From the IMG/VR virus record IMGVR_UViG_3300025009_000331, positions 1 through 27,463 of that record: 27,463 nt of DNA. The stretch is one strand, 5' to 3'. The DNA comes from a virus. The notes below the pieces were generated by a model. That model was not told the DNA's origin and made no database searches. It saw only the letters and a program-made list of their open reading frames with translations. A program made the position numbers and the translations under genes. Below, one piece after another: positions 1 to 6,540 of this stretch. Within the stretch, counting starts at the first letter, position 1; each line of letters starts with the position of its first letter.

Positions 1-43
1 ACTTTGCTACGCCATCCCACCAAATTTTACTGTAATCGCGCAT
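1..43 (-). CDS. Hypothetical protein, partial (runs off left edge)
   Basis: An ATG at 43-41 overlaps the stop of the next gene as TAATG and opens a frame reading MRDYSKIWWDGVAK that is still open at the window edge. A GAGGG Shine-Dalgarno-like run lies about eight bases upstream, inside the preceding gene. The tight overlap matches the style of the whole leftward operon. Too little sequence is visible to assign a function. Confidence 0.55.
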   Translation of the reverse strand, partial: MRDYSKIWWDGVAK

Positions 44-390
44 TACCAAGCCCTCGCTATTTCTACAATTAACAATGTTTTATGCTTTACAACAAACCAT
101 TGCGAATCCATGTAATTGTGTTTTCGTCTCAAATAGTCTTTAGTATTATTAAATCTTTTTGGTGAAACTTCGTCATATTGCGCAAACGTTAAACTATAAC
201 TTTCATATATTTTTAGTTTTTCAAGTCTTGTTTTAGTTGTTATTTCATCAGGCGCAATTCGCCAAGCTTCTGGCACTAATCCTTTCTTTTTATGGTAAGC
301 GCGTATCAACTTTGCTGCTTCGTCAGAGCATTGATATATCGGCGCTGTTAACATAATCCTTTCGAATAATTGTAAAACTGCCTTTGCCAT
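43..390 (-). CDS. Hypothetical phage protein (115 aa)
   Basis: Last complete gene of the leftward block at the left edge. The protein is basic and lysine-rich, with no membrane segment and no recognised motif. The start ATG is preceded by AAAGGTTAG, in which the stop of the upstream cysteine-rich gene is embedded, so translation is probably coupled. The stop overlaps the ATG of the partial gene at the edge. Function unknown; expression with the helicase/exonuclease operon suggests an early role, which is inference only. Confidence 0.7.
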   Translation of the reverse strand: MAKAVLQLFERIMLTAPIYQCSDEAAKLIRAYHKKKGLVPEAWRIAPDEITTKTRLEKLKIYESYSLTFAQYDEVSPKRFNNTKDYLRRKHNYMDSQWFVVKHKTLLIVEIARAW

Positions 391-394
391 TTAT

Positions 395-601
395 CTAACC
401 TTTTGCAATAAGCGGAAAATATTCAACGCAACCAACAACAATTACATTTGTAGGCGGTCTTTGTTTATACAAACTACAAACATCAGACTTAGCGTTGAAA
501 TTTTTGCAATTCAAGCAACAAACCCATGCGTAATTATTAATTACTTTGTTTTGAAAATCAATAGTTATTTGATTAAATTCTTTTAAATTTTTAGAAGTCA
601 T
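395..601 (-). CDS. Small cysteine-rich (zinc-binding-like) protein
   Basis: A 68-residue protein with a Cys pattern CCxNC at residues 28-32, another Cys near 42, and a GC pair near 57-58 followed by an aromatic residue. The same spacing (CxxC, Cys, Pro, GC, aromatic) occurs at the C-terminus of the PD-(D/E)XK nuclease encoded two genes upstream, suggesting a shared metal- or cluster-binding module. The ATG lies inside the last codons of the helicase gene (11-base overlap). Function unknown; a free-standing partner of the nuclease or helicase is possible. Confidence 0.7.
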   Translation of the reverse strand: MTSKNLKEFNQITIDFQNKVINNYAWVCCLNCKNFNAKSDVCSLYKQRPPTNVIVVGCVEYFPLIAKG

Positions 602-2180
602 AATCTATTATTTCCGCATGAGGTTTTTTATTAATATGAACACGTATTCTTTCAGGTTGTCGCAGTTCTTTTACAATCTGTAAAGCATCGTGCGTTAATA
701 CTGGCGGTTCGCTGGCGTGACGTCTGCGCCACCAATCCCGCGCCTTAGTTCTCGGAAACCCTTCGTGCTCTAAGCAAACCCACTCAGTAAACGAGTTCAG
801 ACCACAGGCATACATAACCTTGATACTTGGCGGCGAACCCTGCTTAGAATGCAAATGGTAGTAAACCGCGCTGACGTCGAACCACTCAAACGCCGGTTCT
901 GTTTCCAGACCTTTAATCAGTTCAGACCTTGACGCAAAATTCATTAGGTGCGATTTAAACGTAAATTCAAAACCGCAGTTGCAACAGAACCGAGCTGCGC
1001 CCCAATTGTAAGCGCTACACTTTTCGCATATCTTAATCGGTACTTCACCTGCTGATTTCTTCTGACCTGGTTTGGCAGGCTTTACGGGGTCGTTAATCGG
1101 CCCTAGCCGGTCAGTGTTTCGGGCAAAGTCCAAAACCAAGCAATTCTCTTTACCTGGTGATACACGAGTACCGCGCCCGAGCATTTGTACCCACAAATTA
1201 GGCGACATCGTGTGTCGAATCATTCCGATAAAGTCTACTTGTGGGCAGTCAAAACCGGTTGTCAATTTATCGCTATTCACAATACAACGTAACCGACCTT
1301 CTTTAAAATCTTCGATTGCTTTATCGTTTTCGTCAGCTTTCTTTTTAGAATGAACGGCACGAGAATCAACGCCAAAGCTTGTAAGTATTGCCGATATATG
1401 TTCGGCATGGTCAATGCCGTTGCAGAAAATTAACCAGCATTTGCGAGAATAAGCCTTTTCGATTATCTCTTTGCATACGTTGTAATTAATAATTTCTTTA
1501 TCAGTGGCCTTTTCTAATTCTTTTCGATTAAAGTCGCCAGCAACCATGCCCACACTAGAAACGTCAATTTCGGTTGTTGTCGGGAAAGGGATTAGCGGTG
1601 ATAAATAGCCTTCTGTAATGAATCTGATAAAACATTCAGGGGATGATAAATCAATACAAATATCAGTAAAGATACCATCGTCGGTTAACATGCCTTGTTT
1701 CAAACGATAAGGCGTTGCAGATAAACCAATTAGTTTTAAATGCGGGTTTATCTCTTTTAATTCATTAATTGTTTTTTGATACATACTTTCGCTACTTGGC
1801 GAAATTAAGTGGCATTCATCAACAATTATTAAGTCAATATGGCCAAATATTTTAGGGTTCTTACAAACAGAAGCAACCCCGCCGAATATAATAGGCATGT
1901 TAAAATCTTTTTGATTTAAACCAGCGCTATAAATACCAAGCGGGGCGGTCGGCCATATCCTTTGTAACGTTTTGGCGTTTTGTTCAATAAGTTCTTTAAC
2001 GTGCGTTAACATCATAATTCTTTGATTAGGATATATTGCAAATACACGTTTAATAAACTCACACAACGTTAGCGCTTTGCCTGTACCTGTCGGCATGACA
2101 ATAATCGGGTTTCCAGTCTTTTGCCTGAAATACTCAAAAACACTTCCAACCGCTTCTTCTTGATATGGCCTTAATTTCAT
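591..2180 (-). CDS. SF2 DEAD/DEAH-type DNA helicase
   Basis: A 529-residue superfamily 2 helicase. Visible motifs in order: Q-like LRPYQ at the N-terminus, motif I PTGTGKA (about residues 30-36), Ia LTHVKEL, II DECH, III LSATPYR, IV WLIFCNG, V TTGFDCP, VI QMLGRGTRV. A four-Cys zinc ribbon (CEKC...CCNC) follows the second RecA domain, then a tryptophan-rich C-terminal domain (EWVCLEH, WWRRR) often seen on phage helicases of this type. It presumably unwinds or remodels DNA in phage replication or recombination. Motif I ends in GKA rather than GKT/GKS, so the hydroxyl that normally helps bind Mg is missing. The gene follows the exonuclease by three bases, and its Shine-Dalgarno is weak, suggesting coupling. 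Confidence 0.92.
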   Translation of the reverse strand: MKLRPYQEEAVGSVFEYFRQKTGNPIIVMPTGTGKALTLCEFIKRVFAIYPNQRIMMLTHVKELIEQNAKTLQRIWPTAPLGIYSAGLNQKDFNMPIIFGGVASVCKNPKIFGHIDLIIVDECHLISPSSESMYQKTINELKEINPHLKLIGLSATPYRLKQGMLTDDGIFTDICIDLSSPECFIRFITEGYLSPLIPFPTTTEIDVSSVGMVAGDFNRKELEKATDKEIINYNVCKEIIEKAYSRKCWLIFCNGIDHAEHISAILTSFGVDSRAVHSKKKADENDKAIEDFKEGRLRCIVNSDKLTTGFDCPQVDFIGMIRHTMSPNLWVQMLGRGTRVSPGKENCLVLDFARNTDRLGPINDPVKPAKPGQKKSAGEVPIKICEKCSAYNWGAARFCCNCGFEFTFKSHLMNFASRSELIKGLETEPAFEWFDVSAVYYHLHSKQGSPPSIKVMYACGLNSFTEWVCLEHEGFPRTKARDWWRRRHASEPPVLTHDALQIVKELRQPERIRVHINKKPHAEIIDYDF

Positions 2181-2183
2181 ATT

Positions 2184-3073
2184 TTATAACTCTACTTGTT
2201 TTGTAATATCTTGCCAAGAATCACAACCAATTGCAATAAACTCTTTAGGTATTACTGCATTAAAAACAGCACAATGCCATTGGGCATTTTCAACAGGTTT
2301 TGCATTAATACAGCTTCTACAATTTTTTTCTGCTGGTTTACCTTCATGACAAATGGCAGATTTAGAACAAAACTTACAGGTAAAATGCGTCGGGTTTAAA
2401 CTAAATTTTGCTGGCGGCGATTGCGTGAAAATAATCTGTTCAGCTTTTTGAATTAATTGCTTGCCTAATTCATGGTCTAGCTTTACAAATTCAACGTGTA
2501 AATCGTCGTCGTTTTTATTAACATTCATGTACAGCGAATGCGTTAAACCTTCTTTATAACCATAGATACATTGTTGGGCGTAATGTACAGGCTTTGCAGT
2601 AACGACGCCGAAACTACTCAGTTTAGTGAATCCCGAACCTGTACCGTTTGTTTTGAACTCGCAAAGGAACTTACCTGGTATGCCGTAGGTTTCAGGAAAT
2701 TCAATCTTACCATCCATAGAGCCGCCAAAATGACCAAGGCAGTCACTAATGCGGAACTGCGGATAAGTGCCATCTTCTTTGACCGGCGCGTCTGTGTTGA
2801 ATTCCCATACGCCAAAACCTGCGCCTTTGAGCATTTCAACAAACTGTGCTTCTTCCCGATGGCCACGACGGAATAGCCGGTTCATCCGAGCGTCAAAAGT
2901 TTCAGCCTGCACCCAACGAAAGGTATACCAAAGGTAACGCTTGCAATCATGGCCAATTAAAGACGCGCCTAAATGTGACCGGTGACCGTCGTTATAAGTG
3001 CGTCAATATCACTTTTTATTTTTGTCGTTATTTGTTTTAGAATACCTGGCGTATTCAGATTTATTTCAGACAT
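2184..3073 (-). CDS. PD-(D/E)XK exonuclease, apparent frameshift near 5' end
   Basis: The uninterrupted frame from GTG 2912 gives 242 residues carrying the nuclease core: MDG (catalytic Asp) and, about 20 residues on, CEFKT (ExK), then KPVHYAQQC. A cysteine cluster CKFCSKSAIC plus a second CxxC...GC module lies at the C-terminus. That frame stays open back to 3002 and encodes TYNDGHRSHLGASLIG and LWYTFRW, which I recognise as the conserved N-terminus of phage nucleases of this family, but it has no ATG. A well-placed ATG at 3073 (AAAGG upstream, two bases after the SLOG gene stop) starts MSEINLNTPG in another frame and stops at 2969. Restoring one base near 2998-3001 joins both into a protein of about 296 residues. 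Causes could be a mutation, recoding or a sequence error. Role: probable 5'-end resection for recombination with the Sak4 ATPase and SSB. Confidence 0.85.
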
Positions 3074-3075
3074 TA

Positions 3076-3429
3076 TCAATACCTTTCTATATGAACTGGT
3101 TTATTTGACTTACGCATTAAATCAATCATATTCGACGTGCCTTTTGATTTGTAATCCCAAAAAGCAATTAAGTGCGTTGCTTCTTGTTCCATTTGACGAT
3201 TTCTTAAATAGCCTGCTTTCCTTCCATGTTCCACCCAATCAGCAGGAAAAGGCATCACAGTTAAACCAAACTCTTGTGCAAATTTATAACCAAGTTCATC
3301 AGCACCTTTAGCCATTCCACACAAAACAGTTATTTCAACTTTAGGTATTTGGCATAATAAAGCAGTACAAACTTTGCGTAAAAGCTCGTAATCTTTAAAA
3401 GTTCTACCGCCTGCTATAATAACTTTCAT
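3076..3429 (-). CDS. YspA-like SLOG-family protein (DUF2493)
   Basis: A 117-residue Rossmann-like protein with the family hallmarks: an N-terminal strand running into GGRTFKD, GMAKGADELGYKFA in the middle, then FPADW, GRKAGYLRNRQM and AFWDYKSKGTSNMI. The SLOG superfamily binds nucleotides or nucleotide-derived ligands; members occur in phages and near defence systems, but the substrate of this subgroup is not established. The ATG is preceded by AAGGA, and the TGA stop lies two bases before the ATG of the nuclease gene. A terminator separates it from the SSB gene upstream. Confidence 0.85.
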   Translation of the reverse strand: MKVIIAGGRTFKDYELLRKVCTALLCQIPKVEITVLCGMAKGADELGYKFAQEFGLTVMPFPADWVEHGRKAGYLRNRQMEQEATHLIAFWDYKSKGTSNMIDLMRKSNKPVHIERY

Positions 3430-3446
3430 TTTATCAATTCCTTAGA

Positions 3447-3472
3447 CAAAAAAGCGGTCATTACGACCGCTT
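3447..3472 (-). terminator. Intrinsic terminator downstream of SSB gene
   Basis: On the minus strand AAGCGGTC pairs with GACCGCTT around a five-base loop, followed by six Ts. It lies just after the SSB-like gene and before the SLOG gene, so it could lower transcription of the SLOG-exonuclease-helicase segment relative to SSB and Sak4. Confidence 0.8.
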
Positions 3473-3491
3473 AATTATTGTGGGCAAACAG

Positions 3492-4229
3492 TTAAGGTTT
3501 AGCGCCCCAAGGTGCTGTAGTTGCAACGGAAGCTTGTTGCGTTTGGCCCCATGCCGGTGCGGCCTGTGCCGGTGCTACGCTACTGGCCGGTTGTTCGGTT
3601 TGTTGTTGCTGTGCTTGTTGCTGGCCCCATGCAGGTGCCGCTTGTTGCTGCTGTTGTGCAGGGGCTGCTTGTTGTTGCGCCTGTTGCCCCCAACTTGCGC
3701 CCTGTTGTGCTGCTTGTTGAACCTGTGCATTTTGTGCCGGTGCTACTTTAGGGGCCTGACCTGGTTTAGCACCGCCAGTATCGAACACCGCTTTAATTTC
3801 TTTGTATGGTTCAACAGTTTCGCCCTGCGCTTGTTTTTCAAGCTGTTGTGGTGTCAGTTTTTGGTTTTGAACGTCAACCATAAAAGGAATGTTAAAAAGC
3901 TGTTGTAAATCCTGCACCTGGAAAATACCGGTAACATGGCAGATTGCAGATAACTGTTGACGGGCGATTTCAACCGTTTTTGGGTTTTCGTTATGAATGT
4001 TCAAACGATAATCCATCGTGCGGCCAAAATCAGGGTCGTTCGGGTCAATCGCTTCAACGGTAAAAACTACCATGCCGCCGTTGCCGCCTTTGGTGGTGGT
4101 CAATTCACCATCAATGATTTTGACAATGTGTTTGCCCACACTAAGAGTCGAGCCGCCTGTGGCCGGTGCTACTTGCGTTGCGTCGAATACGCCGCCAATT
4201 ACTGACGCTAAATTAGTTAATTTACTCAT
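3492..4229 (-). CDS. DUF669-type ssDNA-binding protein with Q/A-rich tail
   Basis: A 245-residue protein. Residues about 25-130 match the DUF669 pattern (KHIVKIIDGELTTTKGG, then FTVEAID, FGRTMDYRLNIHNENP and an IARQQLSAIC helix), a family found beside phage recombinases and regarded as single-stranded-DNA binding. Residues about 160-245 are low-complexity Ala/Gln/Pro with four Trp-Gly units (SWGQ, AWGQ, AWGQ, PWGA). The C-terminus is not acidic, unlike bacterial SSB. The gene follows the Sak4-like ATPase by nine bases; the ATPase stop sits inside this gene's Shine-Dalgarno (TAAGG). Likely coats ssDNA for the recombinase and replisome. Confidence 0.85.
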   Translation of the reverse strand: MSKLTNLASVIGGVFDATQVAPATGGSTLSVGKHIVKIIDGELTTTKGGNGGMVVFTVEAIDPNDPDFGRTMDYRLNIHNENPKTVEIARQQLSAICHVTGIFQVQDLQQLFNIPFMVDVQNQKLTPQQLEKQAQGETVEPYKEIKAVFDTGGAKPGQAPKVAPAQNAQVQQAAQQGASWGQQAQQQAAPAQQQQQAAPAWGQQQAQQQQTEQPASSVAPAQAAPAWGQTQQASVATTAPWGAKP

Positions 4230-4238
4230 TTTGCTACC

Positions 4239-4919
4239 TTATTGCATTGCTTTGTTGAAAATGTTGGTTAGGTTTGGTTGTTCAAATTCGGCTAAATTGC
4301 CGCTTCTGTCTCGGGCCAAAATATCGTAACTTGGCTGACAACGAACGGCAGTAACAGGTTTCGGGCCTGCGCCTGGGACTAGCGCCGGTGCAATATGCCA
4401 GATTTCGTCAAATAAGTGTGGAATTTTAACGTTAAGGTCTTGACCTGGAAAATAAGGTTTTTTGACCGAACCGTTATCATCAACAGTTATTTGCTTGCAT
4501 ATTAAATATAAATTAGTTTCAGGCTTAAAGTAAAGGTCGTTCACGTATTTCATTACGAATTGTGATAATTCGCCGTATGCTTTACGTGGGTCTTTATTTA
4601 GCGGCAAATAATGCGCTAATACAATTTCAGCTAATTGGCTTAAACTGTCAATACACAAAGTATCAAAAGCTTTAGCTTCAGCGCTACCAAAAAACCAGTC
4701 GAAAAACTCTTTAACTCGGGGCAATGTGTAGGCATCCCAAGCCGGTATATTATCAACTTTTCGCATTGATAACATACCTGGTTCACAGGCTAACAGTACC
4801 GGTCGGGGCGCTGTCTGAATCAATGGCGTTTTGCCTGAACCGGCAGGCCCATAAGCAATAGCCTTGACGCCGTTTCTGGCGGCTAACGTGCTTACCGGCT
4901 TTAGGTCGCTAATTTTCAT
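4239..4919 (-). CDS. Sak4-like RecA-fold ATPase (single-strand annealing)
   Basis: A 226-residue P-loop ATPase with Walker A GPAGSGKT at about residues 24-31 and Walker B FDTLCIDSLSQL at about 84-95. The conserved KQITVDDNGSVKKPYFPGQ segment and overall length fit the Sak4/AAA_24 group of phage recombinases. Sak4 proteins promote homologous pairing or annealing together with a phage SSB, and the SSB-like gene lies immediately downstream. AAGGA is placed five bases before the ATG. The start is one base after the stop of the upstream small gene, so the genes are co-translated. Confidence 0.88.
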   Translation of the reverse strand: MKISDLKPVSTLAARNGVKAIAYGPAGSGKTPLIQTAPRPVLLACEPGMLSMRKVDNIPAWDAYTLPRVKEFFDWFFGSAEAKAFDTLCIDSLSQLAEIVLAHYLPLNKDPRKAYGELSQFVMKYVNDLYFKPETNLYLICKQITVDDNGSVKKPYFPGQDLNVKIPHLFDEIWHIAPALVPGAGPKPVTAVRCQPSYDILARDRSGNLAEFEQPNLTNIFNKAMQ

Positions 4920-4920
4920 G

Positions 4921-5124
4921 CTAGTCCTTAACCAGTTCGTTAAACAAAACCCGACCTTGCGCGTGTACCAGTTCTGCGCTCGAATAGGTGATGATTGCCG
5001 TTGTATGTGGCGTAACCCACTGCGGATTATCGTTAAACCATTTTACTAAAGGCTCGCAAGCGTCGGCGAATGATTGCATTACTGTAGGCTCTGCTTTTAC
5101 TGTTACTGGGGTAGGTATTGTCAT
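4921..5124 (-). CDS. Small conserved phage protein (67 aa)
   Basis: A short protein with a pattern familiar from many phages next to recombination genes: EPLVKWF...NPQWVTPHTTAIITYSSAEL. No catalytic motif or membrane segment is seen. TAAGGATAAGTAAA precedes the ATG. It sits between the tRNA and the Sak4-like ATPase in the same operon. Function unknown. Confidence 0.75.
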   Translation of the reverse strand: MTIPTPVTVKAEPTVMQSFADACEPLVKWFNDNPQWVTPHTTAIITYSSAELVHAQGRVLFNELVKD

Positions 5125-5140
5125 TTTACTTATCCTTAAA

Positions 5141-5217
5141 TGGTGCCGCGAAAGGGATTTGAACCCCTGACCCTACGATTATGAGTCGTGCGCTCTAACC
5201 AACTGAGCTATCGCGGC
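5141..5217 (-). tRNA. tRNA with anticodon CAU (Met, or Ile2 if lysidine-modified)
   Basis: A full cloverleaf on the minus strand: acceptor GCCGCGA pairs with TCGCGGC, D arm GCTC/GAGC, anticodon loop CTCATAA, T arm AGGGG/CCCTT with loop TTCAAAT, discriminator A and encoded CCA. The anticodon stem has four good pairs and a C-A mismatch at 27-43. The sequence resembles elongator tRNA-Met, but tRNA-Ile2 genes share the CAT anticodon and the two cannot be told apart with certainty here. It is embedded in the leftward operon, six bases after one gene and about 16 bases before the next, so it must be processed from the mRNA. Confidence 0.97.
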
Positions 5218-5223
5218 TGTTAA

Positions 5224-5643
5224 TTACGCTTTCGCTTTTGGTTCGATGAATTCAATAGTCGGTGAACCTGGTTTAGAAGTAATCACTTTGTCAATGATTT
5301 TCTTCATTTTTGGTTCTAACTGTTTGTATTCAGTCAATGAAAGTTCAGGTTTGAATTTAATCAAACGACCAGCGATAAATTTACCATCTTCGCCCAAACG
5401 TTCGATTTCTGATAAAGCATCTTCAACTTTATCTTTGTTTAAAGTAATGTTTTGTTTAAAAACAAACTTCAGTTTATAACCGTTGCCAAGTTCTTCGTTA
5501 ACTGTGCCTTCGTCCGGTTGTTTTTCAGGGAAGAAGCTTTGCATAACTTGTACACGTAACAAACGTTCAGTTTCAACAGCAGCTTTGCTGGCTGCTTGTG
5601 CTTCTAACCATTTGCTAATTAAGGTATCGCGTTCTGATTGCAT
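5224..5643 (-). CDS. Conserved phage protein, DUF7173-like (139 aa)
   Basis: A soluble, charged protein. The N-terminal helix SKWLEAQAASKAAVETERLL and the C-terminal signature IKFKPELSLTEYKQL ... ITSKPGSPTIEF resemble a phage family of unknown function whose members end with a KPGRPS-like strand and lie next to Sak4/SSB genes. AAGG is spaced about nine bases before the ATG. The gene directly precedes the tRNA. A role in recombination or nuclease modulation is guessed only from the neighbourhood. Confidence 0.78.
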   Translation of the reverse strand: MQSERDTLISKWLEAQAASKAAVETERLLRVQVMQSFFPEKQPDEGTVNEELGNGYKLKFVFKQNITLNKDKVEDALSEIERLGEDGKFIAGRLIKFKPELSLTEYKQLEPKMKKIIDKVITSKPGSPTIEFIEPKAKA

Positions 5644-5698
5644 GATGTTTGCCTTTTAAGTTGTTTGTTATTTACATGACTTATTATAATTATATTTT

Positions 5699-6211
5699 TT
5701 AAACCGTCAAGTCATTTTCTAAACTTTCTCGCTCTATTTTTAAATCACGATTTTCAGCAAGAAAAGCGTTAAATTCTTCGTTAGGATAGCGCTTGCTTAA
5801 CTTCTTAATATTGGCAACTTCCATTTGAGTGCGACTAACACCAGTTGCTTTGGCCAGCAATTCGATATACCACAAAACGTCGCCACATTCTTCACCGACA
5901 TTAACCAGGTCAATAGGTTGGCCGTTTTCTAAAGACTTTAACAGCGCTTGTGCAAGCTCACCAGCTTCGGTTAATACACCGATAATACCGTGAATTAAAT
6001 CAGGGCTTACTGTGCCACTTTTGTCAGTTACTTGTGTATATACAGTGTGGTCGGTATTAGGCTTGCCGTAAAACATTGATTTTTTACAAATGTCTAAAAC
6101 TTCAGATGCGTGAATGGCATTTTCTAACTCTAGCTGCAAAACAAAGTTATCAACGCTGTTTGGGTAGTAGTTCGGGCTTAGGGTTTTGAGTGCTAATTCT
6201 GAGTAGTTCAT
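5699..6211 (-). CDS. MazG-like NTP pyrophosphohydrolase
   Basis: A 170-residue all-alpha protein. The metal-binding signature of the MazG/all-alpha NTP-PPase fold is visible: TEAGELAQAL around residue 95, GEECGDVLWYIELLA around 120, and a trailing NIKKLSKRYP. Such enzymes hydrolyse NTPs or dNTPs (or related alarmone-type nucleotides) to monophosphates; phage copies are proposed to adjust nucleotide pools or host stress signalling. It is the first gene after the leftward promoter at 6244-6272, with AAGG before the ATG, and so heads the whole leftward replication operon. Confidence 0.88.
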   Translation of the reverse strand: MNYSELALKTLSPNYYPNSVDNFVLQLELENAIHASEVLDICKKSMFYGKPNTDHTVYTQVTDKSGTVSPDLIHGIIGVLTEAGELAQALLKSLENGQPIDLVNVGEECGDVLWYIELLAKATGVSRTQMEVANIKKLSKRYPNEEFNAFLAENRDLKIERESLENDLTV

Positions 6212-6238
6212 GCTGGTTGCCTTTTGCTTTTTAAAGTT

Positions 6239-6296
6239 CGATAAGATTACAACCAGCCTTTTTACTTGTCAACTGAGTTTTGCACTTTACTTATCG
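6239..6296. promoter_or_regulatory. Inverted repeat, candidate operator of the divergent region
   Basis: CGATAAG at 6239-6245 and its complement CTTATCG at 6290-6296 flank the leftward promoter; the match extends outward as AAAGT(T)CGATAAG against CTTATCGACTTT. The left arm overlaps the leftward -10 and the right arm lies where rightward transcription must begin. The adjacent small HTH protein is the obvious candidate binder. This is inferred from position and symmetry only. Confidence 0.5.
6244..6272 (-). promoter_or_regulatory. Strong sigma-70 promoter for the leftward replication operon
   Basis: On the minus strand TTGACA (6272-6267) and TAATCT (6249-6244) are separated by exactly 17 bases. 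The predicted start lies about 25 bases before the MazG-like ATG at 6211. A rightward promoter must also exist in the 133-base gap; TTTACT/TAAATT with 17-base spacing around 6286-6314 is possible but weak. Confidence 0.8.
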
Positions 6297-6344
6297 ACTT
6301 TTGTAGTTTAAATTTGCTGATATTTTTGCGAAAAGGTACGACTT

Positions 6345-6539
6345 ATGACTTTGCCCACAATAGGCCAACTAATAGAAATGCTTAAAAAACGACCCGCTGA
6401 CGTTAAATTATCCGACATAGTGCTTGCTACTGGTTGTAGTGAAAGCTGGTTAAATCAATTTATAGCGGGTAAAATCCCAAAACCTGGATATGACAAAATT
6501 TGTGCTATCGTCAATTACTTAAACAATAACAAGGTTTAA
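6345..6539 (+). CDS. Small HTH DNA-binding protein
   Basis: A 64-residue protein with a helix-turn-helix: KLSDIVLATGCSESWLNQFI (residues about 21-40), followed by a recognition-type tail GKIPKPGYDKICAIVNYL. This layout matches short Cro/XRE-like or primase-associated HTH proteins of phages. It ends one base before the ATG of the primase-helicase and is probably coupled to it. Its position beside a divergent promoter and an inverted repeat suggests autoregulation or control of the leftward operon. AAAAGG lies upstream of the ATG. Confidence 0.8.
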   Translation: MTLPTIGQLIEMLKKRPADVKLSDIVLATGCSESWLNQFIAGKIPKPGYDKICAIVNYLNNNKV

Positions 6540-6540
6540 C

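Noticed and set aside
3480-3908. Long Leu/Cys/Arg-rich frame opposite the SSB gene
   Set aside because: It is the antisense of the Gln/Ala-rich repeats; composition is fully explained by the real gene and there is no ribosome site.
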